A stretch of 38,563 nucleotides of DNA from an uncultured bacterium (GCA_900317935.1 ONIU01000073.1:1-38563), one strand, 5' to 3'; shown: positions 7,052 to 15,572, counted from the stretch's first letter. Numbers and translations are program-made. Notes: generated from the letters alone by a model not told the origin.

Positions 7052-7080
7052 TTTTTACTTCTATTCCATCAATATGTCAA
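7052..7080 (-). promoter_or_regulatory. Possible promoter of the MATE/glycosyltransferase unit
   Basis: Minus strand TTGACA (7080-7075), 17-bp spacer, TAAAAA (7057-7052). The -35 is perfect, the -10 poor. A 7-bp hairpin (7121-7138) between this site and the ABC transporter stop has a T run only on the plus strand, so it is not a good terminator for the operon above. Confidence 0.35.
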
Positions 7081-7145
7081 ATAATTCATTGTTAAAATAG
7101 ATTTTATTTATAAGCATAGTAGTGAGCTACCGCTCACTTTTCACT

Positions 7146-9827
7146 TTAAACAACCTGTCTCTTAACAAGTTCAGAGAAAATTCCGCCTTGAGCGACAAGT
7201 TCATCGAAAGAGCCAACTTCGACTATACGTCCAGAATCCATAACGATGATTCTATCGCAGTTGCGTATAGTAGAAAGTCTATGAGCAACAATTATTCTTG
7301 TTGCGTTAAGCTTTTCAAGACTTTGAGTAACAATGCTCTGAGAGCGATTATCTAACGCACTAGTAGCTTCATCAAAAATAAGAATTGAAGGCTTATTTAC
7401 CAAAGCACGAGCAATCAAAATTCTTTGTCTTTGACCGCCAGAAATATTAGAACTGCCTTCGCTGATGACTGTCTGCATTCCCATAGGCATCTTGGCTATG
7501 TCTTCTGCTATACCTGCTGATTCTGCGGCTTCCCATGCTTCCTTCTGTGACAGAAGTCTTGTTCCGACAATATTCGTAAAAATATCACCAGTCATAAGCT
7601 GACCGTTTTGCAGAACAACTCCCATCTGAGAACGCACCGACGGAAGGGAAACATCTGATAAATCCTGCCCATCATAATAGATTGCACCCTGTTTTGGCTG
7701 TTCAAAACCAAGAAGCAGTCTTACCAAAGTGCTTTTTCCGCAACCTGATTTACCAACAATAGCAATATTTTCACCTGGCATTATTTTAAAACTGATATCG
7801 TGTAAAACATCTTTTCCTTCTTCATAAGCAAAAGAAAGATGACTGACTTCAATGTTCCCAGACAGAACAGTTGCATCTGCTTTATCACCAGTATTTTCTG
7901 GAATTTCATCTAAAATAGGCTTCAAATTTTCTATTTGAGGCTGAACTCTGAATAGCTCGGTTATAAAACCAATAGCTGTTCCAAAAGAAGCATTGAAAGC
8001 AGTAAAAGCAGCACTAAAAGCTATAAATTGAGGATAACCAATGCCAGAAGTAGTTTGTCCGTCAGCTCCTTTCATACCAAGAATAGCTATATAGTAAAGA
8101 ATCATAGTAAGAATGAAAGGCTGAATGGTAGTTATAATAGCAGTATAGTTATTCATCCATCTCAATTTATAATTCCATTTCCACTGTTCTCCGAAATCTC
8201 TGCTCCAAAGTTGATATGCCTGTTCTTCAGCACCTTGAACTCTGAATTTAGCTAGCCCAGCAAAAATTTGTTGAACATTCCCAGATGTTTTATTGCTGCT
8301 AGCTACCAGTTTTCGCTGAATATTCAAAGTCTGGTAATAAATGATAGATATTATCAGGAAATAAACCAGCCAGACTGCAATAGCAGCAAATGTAAGCGTA
8401 AAGCTGTAATAGCACATCAAAAAAATGCTCCAAAAAGAAAAAACAAAGCTGAATAAAGTTCCGATAAAATCACCAGAAACCAATTCTTTAACCATGGTAA
8501 ATCCATTCATACGACTAGCAAGTTCACCAACAGTAAAACGTCTGAAAAACTTAGCCGGCAGAGACATTAATCTTCCCCAAAGAGCAGCTTCTGAAGTGAT
8601 TTGAACTTTTGTAGAAATACGAACTACAGCAATAGATCGTACAAATGAAAGAGCGCTGACAGTAAAAGCCGTTACCATCATAACTTGAGTTACAGTTGTC
8701 AAGCCTTGCCTGTCTAATATAGGAATAATATCCTGAAATATTGTTTCTGTAATAACAGGTGTTACAAGCGGAATAAGACCAGCAAAGACACTAACGAATA
8801 AAACAGTGTAATAGTCTGCTTTCCAGCATTGCAAAAACATAAATTTCAAAAGATCGAATATGTTCAGTTTTTTTGATTGAAAACCTGCGTAACAAGCAAA
8901 AGCATCTATACCAATGTTTTTGGCTATTTTTCTTGTAATTCTAACACCTTTTGGCTGCTGAAAAGTAACCATCTTATATGAACTTGGTGATTCTGGAATA
9001 AAAGCGGCAAGTTCTTTGTTTTCTCCGTAATATCCAATCATTACGCCAATATCTTTTTTATACCATTCAGAAGGAAGAGTAATAAAACGGGTCTGCATAT
9101 TGCCTTTCTGAATGAGACGTTTCAAAACACCTATTGCATCAAGCTTTTTGACCATATTTTCGGATATTGTAATATTGTCAACAGGCATATTAAAAGCTTT
9201 TGCAACAGAACGAACGATAAAAATACTTTCTTCGGTCTTAGAGTTTCTCTTTTCGCCTGTCTTTTCAACAACAATAGATTCTTCGCCAAGCAGATTACTA
9301 ATAGAATTTTCAAGAATTTGCTTTTTATTAAATTCCTTGGCTTGAATTCTTCTGCTTAGACGCTTATCTTCAGACTTGAAGTGAACTCCCAAAAGCATTG
9401 CAAAAATCTGTTCATTGTCTGCAAAGCTGTTTATCAAATCTTCAAGGGTATTACACTTTTCAAAAAGATTACCTTTACGCCAGCTTAAAAGCACGTCATC
9501 GCCATGATCAGCCAAGGTACTTAACCAAGGAACATTAGTTAAATTCTTTAACCAAAGTTTCATCTGATTTTTCAGATCTTCTACTGACTGGCTGTCAAAT
9601 TTTATTTCTTCTACTTCAGAATTTTCTACAGCATAAACAATTACTTTTATTCTTTTATTATCATTTGCGGGAAAAGCAGCCTGACCAGCTTCTAAATTAA
9701 TCAGAAAAGACTGCCTAAAAGAAGCTTTATTGGCAGTAACGGCATAAACTTCAACTTTGCCTGCTACTACCTTAATAAAACTAGCAGAATCATCTAATGA
9801 ATAACGCTGTCCCGCAATAAGTTCCAT
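7146..9827 (-). CDS. NHLM-type export ABC transporter without peptidase (ABC2-like)
   Basis: An 893-residue membrane ABC exporter half. Residues 1-75 look like the cupin/cyclic-nucleotide-like N-domain of the NHLM ABC2 family (GQRYSLDDSASFIKVVAGKV). A linker region runs to about 330, a six-helix transmembrane domain from about 345 to 620, and an ATPase domain from about 650. The ATPase is intact: Walker A GKSGCGKST near 692, signature ISGGQRQR, Walker B ILIFDEATSALD, H-loop IVAHRLS. There is no C39 peptidase. It is the last gene of the operon, 2 bp after the C39 transporter, and the two probably act as a pair. In known clusters such pairs export natural-product peptides. Substrates here are presumably the two double-glycine peptides. 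Confidence 0.92.
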   Translation of the reverse strand: MELIAGQRYSLDDSASFIKVVAGKVEVYAVTANKASFRQSFLINLEAGQAAFPANDNKRIKVIVYAVENSEVEEIKFDSQSVEDLKNQMKLWLKNLTNVPWLSTLADHGDDVLLSWRKGNLFEKCNTLEDLINSFADNEQIFAMLLGVHFKSEDKRLSRRIQAKEFNKKQILENSISNLLGEESIVVEKTGEKRNSKTEESIFIVRSVAKAFNMPVDNITISENMVKKLDAIGVLKRLIQKGNMQTRFITLPSEWYKKDIGVMIGYYGENKELAAFIPESPSSYKMVTFQQPKGVRITRKIAKNIGIDAFACYAGFQSKKLNIFDLLKFMFLQCWKADYYTVLFVSVFAGLIPLVTPVITETIFQDIIPILDRQGLTTVTQVMMVTAFTVSALSFVRSIAVVRISTKVQITSEAALWGRLMSLPAKFFRRFTVGELASRMNGFTMVKELVSGDFIGTLFSFVFSFWSIFLMCYYSFTLTFAAIAVWLVYFLIISIIYYQTLNIQRKLVASSNKTSGNVQQIFAGLAKFRVQGAEEQAYQLWSRDFGEQWKWNYKLRWMNNYTAIITTIQPFILTMILYYIAILGMKGADGQTTSGIGYPQFIAFSAAFTAFNASFGTAIGFITELFRVQPQIENLKPILDEIPENTGDKADATVLSGNIEVSHLSFAYEEGKDVLHDISFKIMPGENIAIVGKSGCGKSTLVRLLLGFEQPKQGAIYYDGQDLSDVSLPSVRSQMGVVLQNGQLMTGDIFTNIVGTRLLSQKEAWEAAESAGIAEDIAKMPMGMQTVISEGSSNISGGQRQRILIARALVNKPSILIFDEATSALDNRSQSIVTQSLEKLNATRIIVAHRLSTIRNCDRIIVMDSGRIVEVGSFDELVAQGGIFSELVKRQVV

Positions 9828-9829
9828 TA

Positions 9830-12046
9830 TTATTTATCCTGCTCTCTTTCTTCAATTAGCTTTCTGTATGGTCCGTCATGCTTGACCATATCACGATGAG
9901 TGCCACGTTCAACAATTTTACCATAACTTAAAACTATAATTTCATCACAATCTCTGATAGTAGAAAGTCTATGAGCAATAATCAGGCAAGAGCAACCTCT
10001 ATGTCTTATATTTTCAAGAACTTTAATTTCTGTAATTGGGTCTAGCGCACTAGTAGCTTCATCCAAAATCAAAAAAGACGGATTTATTGCCAAAGCACGA
10101 GCGATTTCCAACCTCTGCCTCTGGCCGCCACTAAAATTCAGCCCACCTTCAGAAACCATAGCTTCATAACCGCCTTCCAGTTTTATAATATCCTCGTGAA
10201 TACAGGCGTCTTTTGCTGCTTGAATAATATCGCTTTTTCTAACAGACTTATCAAAAAGAGCAATATTTTCAGCTATAGTTCCAGTAATAAGAAAAATATC
10301 CTGGTCAACAGCCGCCAATGAGTTTAAAATAACGGCTCTAGGCAGATTTTTTCGTTCCACACCATCAAATAAAATTTTGCCAGACCATTCTTCATAAAGT
10401 CCAGTAACGATTTTTGCTAAGGTACTCTTGCCGCTTCCAGACGAGCCAACGACAGCAACCCATTCACCAGAACCTATATTAAGATTGAAATTCTGCAACA
10501 GAGGAGCTTCAAGAGGGCTATAGCCAAAGTTCAAATCACTAATTGTCAATTCACCTGACAATCTGTCTTTTGTAAAAGATTTTTCATTCTCATTTTCAGG
10601 AAAGTTTAACGAATCAATTTTATAGTTTTTAACATCGTTAAGTCTCTGCATCTGCATTTCAGTAGTCTGCAAAACTGAAGACAATCCCATAATCTTGTTG
10701 ACTGGAGCCTGAAAGCTGTTCATAAGATTTTGGAAAGCCATAAACATACCTGCGGTCATTGCCCCATCCATTATGGAAAACCCACCGAAAGTCATTATTA
10801 GAGCACCGTTTATACCACCAAGCAAAGAAGGAATGAGAGACATAGACATCGACCAGAGGGTGGTTTCCTGAGATGCAGCAAGAACCTTGGTCTGGTAACC
10901 AGCCCACTTTGTAAAAAAATCTGATTCGTCGCCATTAGCCTTTATAGTTTCAATCATTCTAAGGCCGTTCATACTAACGCCGTAAGCTTTTCCTGCATCT
11001 TGCTGAATACGCATACTTAAATCTGTTAAGTGTCTTCTCATAGCAAAAAGAACGATAAAACCTATAGCACTAAAGGATATGCCAATCAGAGTAAGAGTTA
11101 CATTGTATTGTAAAAGCAAAAGCAAATAAAAAATAGCAACCATCAGATCTAATACTGCGGTTGCGGCAGAATCAGACAAAACTTGTGCTATTGACTCATT
11201 GTAAGCAACACGCCCGGCAACTTCAGCCGCATATCGCTGATGGAAAAACTGCATTGGCAAACGAAGCATATGCCAAAAATAACTTGAAGAATCAGAGAGG
11301 GTCAATTTTCTTTGCCATCTGGTAAGTATTATAGATCTAAGAAACGAAATGGCAGCGGTCAATAAGAAAGATAGGGTCATCGCCAAAAAGAAACTGAAAA
11401 CCCATTCAGGATGTTTTCCTGTTATTATTTCATCCATGAAAATCTGGTTGAATATTGGCGATGCTAGCCCTGGAACAATAGCGAAAAATCCCAATAGAAT
11501 TACAAATAACAATGCCCATTTATCAAGAAACAGTTTTTTTGCTATTTCTTTAAAAACATTATATCTGGCGCCTTCTCTAACAAAACCAACATCTGGTCTA
11601 ATTTGCAAAGCTATTCCAGTGTAAGATGTAACAAATCTATCCCATTCTACTGTTCTACGACCCATACCAGGGTCGTTAAGATAAGCAACTCCATTTTTTA
11701 TGCCTTCTAAAACTACAAAATGGTTAAATTCCCAGTGTATAATAAGAGGGAAAGGCTTTTCGGAAATTTGTTCTAAGAGATTGTAAGCATTCCATCTGAA
11801 ACCGCTTGCTTTGCAATGTCTGTTCCTGGCAGCACGTATAACACAGCTAGCCTTGCTTCCATCACGATTTACACCACATTCTTGTCTAAGCTTTTCTAAT
11901 GGAACCCATAATCCATAATGGGCGAGTATCATACCTAAGCAGGCAGCACCACATTCTGTTGCTTCCATTTGAAGAATTGTAGGAACTTTTACTCGTGAAC
12001 CAATCTTCGCATAAAAAAAAGTTTTAAGATTCTTGAATAACCCCAT
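9830..12046 (-). CDS. C39-peptidase ABC transporter, NHLM ABC1-type
   Basis: A 738-residue peptidase-containing ABC transporter that should cut leader peptides after the double glycine and export the core. The N-terminal C39 domain has Q26, catalytic C32 in ATECGAACLGMI, H109 in NHFVVL and D125 in LNDPG. Six membrane helices lie between about 165 and 450. The ATPase domain has Walker A GSSGSGKST near 544, FSGGQRQR, LILDEATSALD and IIAHRLST. It lies 6 bp after the HlyD-like gene and 2 bp before the second ABC gene. All catalytic residues are present, so the enzyme looks functional. The matching leaders are the peptides at 13087-13347 and 14080-14346. Confidence 0.95.
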   Translation of the reverse strand: MGLFKNLKTFFYAKIGSRVKVPTILQMEATECGAACLGMILAHYGLWVPLEKLRQECGVNRDGSKASCVIRAARNRHCKASGFRWNAYNLLEQISEKPFPLIIHWEFNHFVVLEGIKNGVAYLNDPGMGRRTVEWDRFVTSYTGIALQIRPDVGFVREGARYNVFKEIAKKLFLDKWALLFVILLGFFAIVPGLASPIFNQIFMDEIITGKHPEWVFSFFLAMTLSFLLTAAISFLRSIILTRWQRKLTLSDSSSYFWHMLRLPMQFFHQRYAAEVAGRVAYNESIAQVLSDSAATAVLDLMVAIFYLLLLLQYNVTLTLIGISFSAIGFIVLFAMRRHLTDLSMRIQQDAGKAYGVSMNGLRMIETIKANGDESDFFTKWAGYQTKVLAASQETTLWSMSMSLIPSLLGGINGALIMTFGGFSIMDGAMTAGMFMAFQNLMNSFQAPVNKIMGLSSVLQTTEMQMQRLNDVKNYKIDSLNFPENENEKSFTKDRLSGELTISDLNFGYSPLEAPLLQNFNLNIGSGEWVAVVGSSGSGKSTLAKIVTGLYEEWSGKILFDGVERKNLPRAVILNSLAAVDQDIFLITGTIAENIALFDKSVRKSDIIQAAKDACIHEDIIKLEGGYEAMVSEGGLNFSGGQRQRLEIARALAINPSFLILDEATSALDPITEIKVLENIRHRGCSCLIIAHRLSTIRDCDEIIVLSYGKIVERGTHRDMVKHDGPYRKLIEEREQDK

Positions 12047-12052
12047 TTATGC

Positions 12053-13048
12053 TCACCGAGTTCTTAACCATTGGCTTAACTTATAAAAAACTTTTTCTAT
12101 TGGTGGACGGCGTTCTATAATAATTGAACCGGTGCAGTAGCTTCCTGCCGTAACGACAGGGTGATCTCCGACTGAAGATGTCCACAAATAACCAGATTTT
12201 GAAACAGGGTCTTTTACCAAATCAAAAGAAACTTCCATTAAAGCTGTTTGTTGAGATGTAATAACCCATTGTGCCAAAGAGTCGATTCCAAGTCGTTTCT
12301 GAATAGATTGAGAAGATACTGGATATTCGCTTACAGCACGAACAGTTCCCAAAAGACTGCCGGATTGAGAGGTATCAACACCGTTTGGCGCTAGCTGTAC
12401 CGTCATACCAGGCTTGATTCGCTTGCCTTTTTCCACAGAAACATAAAGAACACCCTTTAAATCTTTTGTTGTTCCAGTAAGGCTAATTGAACAGATCGGC
12501 ATTCCCCCGCTCAAATTGCTTCCTTCATCCACCAAAACTTCATTCACAATACCATCATAGTCAGAATAAATATACTCTGCAGCATTTTCCTGATGGCGGC
12601 GCATATCGTATTCATGAACTCTGTTCAACACATCACGGTCATTCATAGAAAGTTCTGTGCCGTATTTTGCCATACGAGTAGCTGCAATTTCCTGTGCCTG
12701 AAATATATGTGCTATAGGTTCATCAGCTTTAATGCTCTTACCAGGGTAAATATATAACTTATCGAGTTTTCCGCCATAAGCAGAAGTTATGTTCACAATG
12801 CCTTTAGAATCAATGATAAGCCCCATTCCATCGACTTTTACAGTAAAAGAGCCGTAAACAGACCAGAGAATAATAGAAAAAACAAGAACTCCGATGGATA
12901 TTAACCCCATCCAGCTTATAGAATCGGTTATAGGAAGAACAGTATCAAGCTTTTCAGGTGAGCGCATCTTGTTTAGCGCTTCTGTGCTGAATATTTCGTT
13001 TTTGTTCTTTGTGTATTTTGAAATAATATCGTTGTTTGTCTGTTCCAT
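12053..13048 (-). CDS. HlyD-like secretion adaptor of NHLM type
   Basis: A 331-residue inner-membrane adaptor with a cytoplasmic N-terminus, one transmembrane helix (about 48-68) and a periplasmic barrel/lipoyl-type domain: KVDGMGLIIDSKGIVNITSA, then LDKLYIYPGKSIKADEPIAHI. It ends with a C-terminal beta domain and TAGSYCTGSIIIERRPPIEKV, typical of HlyD/NHLM secretion proteins. The coiled hairpin is short compared with HlyD. Its position between peptide 1 and the C39 transporter, with spacings of 38 and 6 bp, ties it to export of the peptides. No TolC-like outer-membrane channel is in the window. Confidence 0.9.
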   Translation of the reverse strand: MEQTNNDIISKYTKNKNEIFSTEALNKMRSPEKLDTVLPITDSISWMGLISIGVLVFSIILWSVYGSFTVKVDGMGLIIDSKGIVNITSAYGGKLDKLYIYPGKSIKADEPIAHIFQAQEIAATRMAKYGTELSMNDRDVLNRVHEYDMRRHQENAAEYIYSDYDGIVNEVLVDEGSNLSGGMPICSISLTGTTKDLKGVLYVSVEKGKRIKPGMTVQLAPNGVDTSQSGSLLGTVRAVSEYPVSSQSIQKRLGIDSLAQWVITSQQTALMEVSFDLVKDPVSKSGYLWTSSVGDHPVVTAGSYCTGSIIIERRPPIEKVFYKLSQWLRTR

Positions 13049-13086
13049 TTATTTAACTGTCATTGCAAACTACTGAGAAACAGAGT

Positions 13087-13347
13087 TTAAATACTAGTAA
13101 TACAAAATTCTAGTGATTCCTCGCATTTGGTGCAATACCTTACTAATTTACGTGCTTCAGAATCAAATTTAGTTGTCCAATTGTGGTTACCACCTTGTGA
13201 ACATTCTCCATAAAAATCTAATCCGCCGGCTACGCTATCTAATTCTTCATCGGTAAGTTCCATACCAGCCTTTTCGTTGATTTCTTTTGCTTCTTCTTTG
13301 CTGTTGGTTTCTTCAACCTGCTTCTTTAATTCGCCTACTAGTTTCAC
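13087..13347 (-). CDS. Double-glycine-leader Cys-rich peptide precursor 1
   Basis: An 86-residue precursor. The leader (1-42) is helical and charged and ends LTDEELDSVAGG, the classic C39 cleavage site. The predicted 44-residue core has four cysteines: C7, C30, C33 and C40 of the core. CSQGGNHNW and RYCTKCEE together resemble a zinc-ribbon-like arrangement (C-x5-H ... CxxC). The start is GTG at 13347 with GGAG 9 nt upstream; no in-frame ATG gives the full leader. The leader is identical to that of peptide 2 at 37 of 42 positions, but the cores share only a YCxxC region. No RiPP-modifying enzyme is nearby, so the product may be unmodified, disulfide-bonded or metal-binding. Bacteriocin, microcin or signal roles are all inference. 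Confidence 0.88.
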   Translation of the reverse strand: MKLVGELKKQVEETNSKEEAKEINEKAGMELTDEELDSVAGGLDFYGECSQGGNHNWTTKFDSEARKLVRYCTKCEESLEFCITSI

Positions 13348-13453
13348 TTTTTAGCTCTCCAGTTTTGTAATCGTACATAGTTATTATAAGTGAGATATGT
13401 GATTTATTCAATAATTTATTATGTAGAAATGATAGATCTATATAATTAAGGAA

Positions 13454-13732
13454 TCAGCAAAAATAAGTAATTTCGTCAAAATGTTCTAACCATTTTTGCT
13501 TAATTAAATCAATATTATTTTCAAGCATTCTAATAATAAGCTTTAATACTTTTTCAGGTATATTTGAGTTGTTGTTAGCCAATATACATTTGCTTGTTTT
13601 GGTTATCCATATTTTTGTGGAGTTTTTATTAGATTTTCCTATTGAAATATGAACGTGAATAGGTTCTAATGGTTCGTTTTCATTTGACCAGAAAAACACT
13701 CGATAAGGTCCGAATTTAAATATTTGCGGCAT
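13454..13732 (-). CDS. DUF4160-family small protein
   Basis: A 92-residue protein with the DUF4160 outline: MPQIFKFGPYRVFFWSNENE, EPIHVHISIGK, then KIWIT, and a C-terminal IDLIKQKWLEHFDEITYFC helix. DUF4160 genes usually pair with a small DUF2442-type partner and are often discussed as toxin-antitoxin-like, without proof of mechanism as far as I know. It overlaps the upstream partner by 17 bp, so the two are translationally coupled. The pair sits between the two peptide genes, which is unexpected. Immunity or regulation are possible, and an independent inserted module is equally possible. Confidence 0.8.
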   Translation of the reverse strand: MPQIFKFGPYRVFFWSNENEPLEPIHVHISIGKSNKNSTKIWITKTSKCILANNNSNIPEKVLKLIIRMLENNIDLIKQKWLEHFDEITYFC

Positions 13733-13988
13733 TCAAAAAACCGCCTTTTTGTGAAAATTCAATAATTAAATCTGCATTAGAATCTACAATTTTTTTTATT
13801 TTCTGTATTTCTTTATCTGTATAGCCAAATATTTTTTCCCATCTATTTTCTGGAAGCCAGCAAGTAGCATTATGAAATCCATCTTTTTCGTCAGGGGTTT
13901 CTATGTAAACTTTTACCGAACCATCTTTTTTCATTTCAGAATGAGTAATTTCTGTTTCATCATCTAATGTCATATATGGATACATCAT
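13716..13988 (-). CDS. Small partner protein of DUF4160 (DUF2442-like)
   Basis: A 90-residue acidic protein beginning MMYPYMTLDDETEITHSEM and followed by VKVYIETPDEKDGFHNATCW, with ENRWEKIFGYTDKEIQKI near the middle and a C-terminal LIIEFSQKGG. I recognise this as the small protein that habitually precedes DUF4160 genes. Its 3' end overlaps the DUF4160 start by 17 bp. A good purine-rich site (GGAGG in TCGGAGGTAG) lies upstream of ATG 13988. Role unknown; antitoxin-like or nucleic-acid-binding functions are guesses. Confidence 0.75.
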   Translation of the reverse strand: MMYPYMTLDDETEITHSEMKKDGSVKVYIETPDEKDGFHNATCWLPENRWEKIFGYTDKEIQKIKKIVDSNADLIIEFSQKGGFLNAANI

Positions 13989-14079
13989 AATTCACTACCT
14001 CCGAAAGGGATTATATCATAAAGTTTGTCTTCCATATTCTTGGGTTTTACAACGCTCCGTTGAATTTGTAAACAATTTA

Positions 14080-14346
14080 TCAAAAAATTCTGCCACAACA
14101 GTTTTTACAGTAATATATATTATTACTTCCCACATCACAATCTCCTTTGACAGGATTATCGCAGTTGCAAATATTTTCATGAATGTTAATAGTTCGGTGG
14201 GAATCAAGATAAGGAAAAAAACCGCCTGTTACGTTGTCTAGTTCTTCATCGGTAAGCTCCATACCAGCTTTTTCGATGATTTCTTTGGCTTCTTCTTTGT
14301 TCTTGGTTTCTTCAACCTGTTTTTTCAATTCGCCGACTAGTTTCAT
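14080..14346 (-). CDS. Double-glycine-leader Cys-rich peptide precursor 2
   Basis: An 88-residue precursor with leader 1-42 ending LTDEELDNVTGG and a 46-residue core holding six cysteines (core positions 18, 20, 28, 38, 41, 42). CNC, then C, then YYCKNCCGRIF near the end recall the YCTKC of peptide 1. ATG 14346 has GAGGAG 8 nt upstream. The gene starts 12 bp after the RND-type adaptor stop. The strong leader identity with peptide 1, in both protein and DNA, points to duplication followed by core divergence, as in many exported peptide families. It may form a metal site or disulfides. Confidence 0.88.
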   Translation of the reverse strand: MKLVGELKKQVEETKNKEEAKEIIEKAGMELTDEELDNVTGGFFPYLDSHRTINIHENICNCDNPVKGDCDVGSNNIYYCKNCCGRIF

Positions 14347-14358
14347 TCTAAAATCTCC

Positions 14359-15519
14359 TCATTCTTTTGTCACTACTTCAATATGAACACCATCTTTTAC
14401 ATCGCTATATTCATCTTCAACAACGATTTCACCTTCTTTGAGGCCTGAAAAGACTTCGATGTAAATTCCATCATCTGAACCAGTCTTAATATCGCGCCTT
14501 TCTATAGCTTTTTTTTCTGAATTCCAAACAAAAGCAGAATCATAAGAAGAATCTGCTAAACATGAAAGCGGAATAGAAAGTCCTTCATAAGATTTATCTG
14601 TTTTTATGGTAACTTTGTTGTAAGTCAAAGGCTCTAGCAGATGAGAGCGATTATCTATTTCCCAGATTACACGGCGAATTTCTGCAGGAGTTTCTATATT
14701 GGGCGTAATTTCTATGAGCTTTGCTTTGAAAACTTCAGCTTTGCCTTTGTTCCCAGCAGAATACTGAGTGTCATAAGCTTTTGGGAAATTGGCTTCATTA
14801 AACTTCAGACTAACCATTTCACCTGGAGAGAGATACTGAGTGCTTTCTTCTTCAAGTGGCATAGTAAATAAAAGCTTTTCAAAATCACCGATAAGAGCTA
14901 GTGGCGTTCCTGGCTGAACATAAGAGCCTTCTCTTTGATAAATCAAAAGAACACTGCCATCTATTGGCGATTTAACGTCTTGCTTTTCCTGCTGTAAGGA
15001 ATAAAGCTTTAGCTGGGTTTCTGCTTCAACCAACTCTTCTTTCGATGCATTATACTGCGCTTCTGCTTCTTCGAATCTTTCCTTTGAGGTCGCATTCTTT
15101 GCCATCAAGCGTTCCTGGCGCTGAAAATTGTTTGCTGCCTGTGCAACAGAAGCTTTTATTCTTCTTATTTGGCTGTTGGCTTGCTGAATCTGAAGAGGAA
15201 TCTGTTCGTTTTCAACTCTGAAAAGTTTATCACCCTTTTTTACCAAAGAATTCTTTTTAATGAATAATTCAGTAATTCTTCCGTCTATCAAAGAAACAGC
15301 ATCAGTCATGTTTTCGCTATATAAACGAACAGCATCTTGTTCAAATTCTAACTGTAGCTGACGTTTTTTCACAACATAACCAGGAATCTGAAGACTTCTT
15401 TTTTCTAACTGCTGTGAAATATGCTTCTCGTCACGATAATTAAGATATGTACCGTAACCGACCAAAGTCACAGCCAATATTAATATTATAACTATAGAAA
15501 TAAAGAACAGTTTTTTCAT
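14359..15519 (-). CDS. RND/MFP-type periplasmic adaptor protein
   Basis: A 386-residue adaptor with an N-terminal membrane anchor (6-26, FISIVIILILAVTLVGYGTY). The lipoyl half-motif AVSLIDGRITELFIKKNSLVKKG, a coiled-coil hairpin of about 70 residues (QIQQANSQIRRIKASVAQAA to EAETQLKLYSLQ), the second half-lipoyl DVKSPIDGSVLLIYQREGSYV and a beta-barrel/membrane-proximal part follow. This is the HlyD_D23 arrangement of RND and ABC efflux adaptors. It is the first gene of the peptide operon, directly under the promoter. No RND pump or TolC lies in the window. It may supply the periplasmic channel contacts for one of the two ABC transporters. Confidence 0.88.
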   Translation of the reverse strand: MKKLFFISIVIILILAVTLVGYGTYLNYRDEKHISQQLEKRSLQIPGYVVKKRQLQLEFEQDAVRLYSENMTDAVSLIDGRITELFIKKNSLVKKGDKLFRVENEQIPLQIQQANSQIRRIKASVAQAANNFQRQERLMAKNATSKERFEEAEAQYNASKEELVEAETQLKLYSLQQEKQDVKSPIDGSVLLIYQREGSYVQPGTPLALIGDFEKLLFTMPLEEESTQYLSPGEMVSLKFNEANFPKAYDTQYSAGNKGKAEVFKAKLIEITPNIETPAEIRRVIWEIDNRSHLLEPLTYNKVTIKTDKSYEGLSIPLSCLADSSYDSAFVWNSEKKAIERRDIKTGSDDGIYIEVFSGLKEGEIVVEDEYSDVKDGVHIEVVTKE

Positions 15520-15543
15520 CTATCACACCAAATTATTTTTAGA

Positions 15544-15572
15544 ATTATAAACGAGAAGGCTAATAGATTCAA
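15544..15572 (-). promoter_or_regulatory. Sigma-70-type promoter of the peptide-export operon
   Basis: Minus strand TTGAAT (15572-15567), 17-bp spacer, TATAAT (15549-15544), 24 bp upstream of ATG 15519. A near-consensus site. The rest of 15573-15792 is AT-rich and holds no feature I recognise. Confidence 0.72.

Noticed and set aside
7121..7138. Hairpin as terminator of the peptide-export operon
   Set aside because: The T run lies only on the plus-strand side, so it does not fit a minus-strand terminator.
14016..14207. A 63-codon frame overlapping the end of peptide 2
   Set aside because: It overlaps the peptide 2 coding region in another frame, has no ribosome site of note and no family resemblance.
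13087..14346. NHLP or Nif11-type leaders for the two precursors
   Set aside because: The leaders are only 42 residues and lack the nitrile-hydratase-like or Nif11 sequence; they are ordinary double-glycine leaders.
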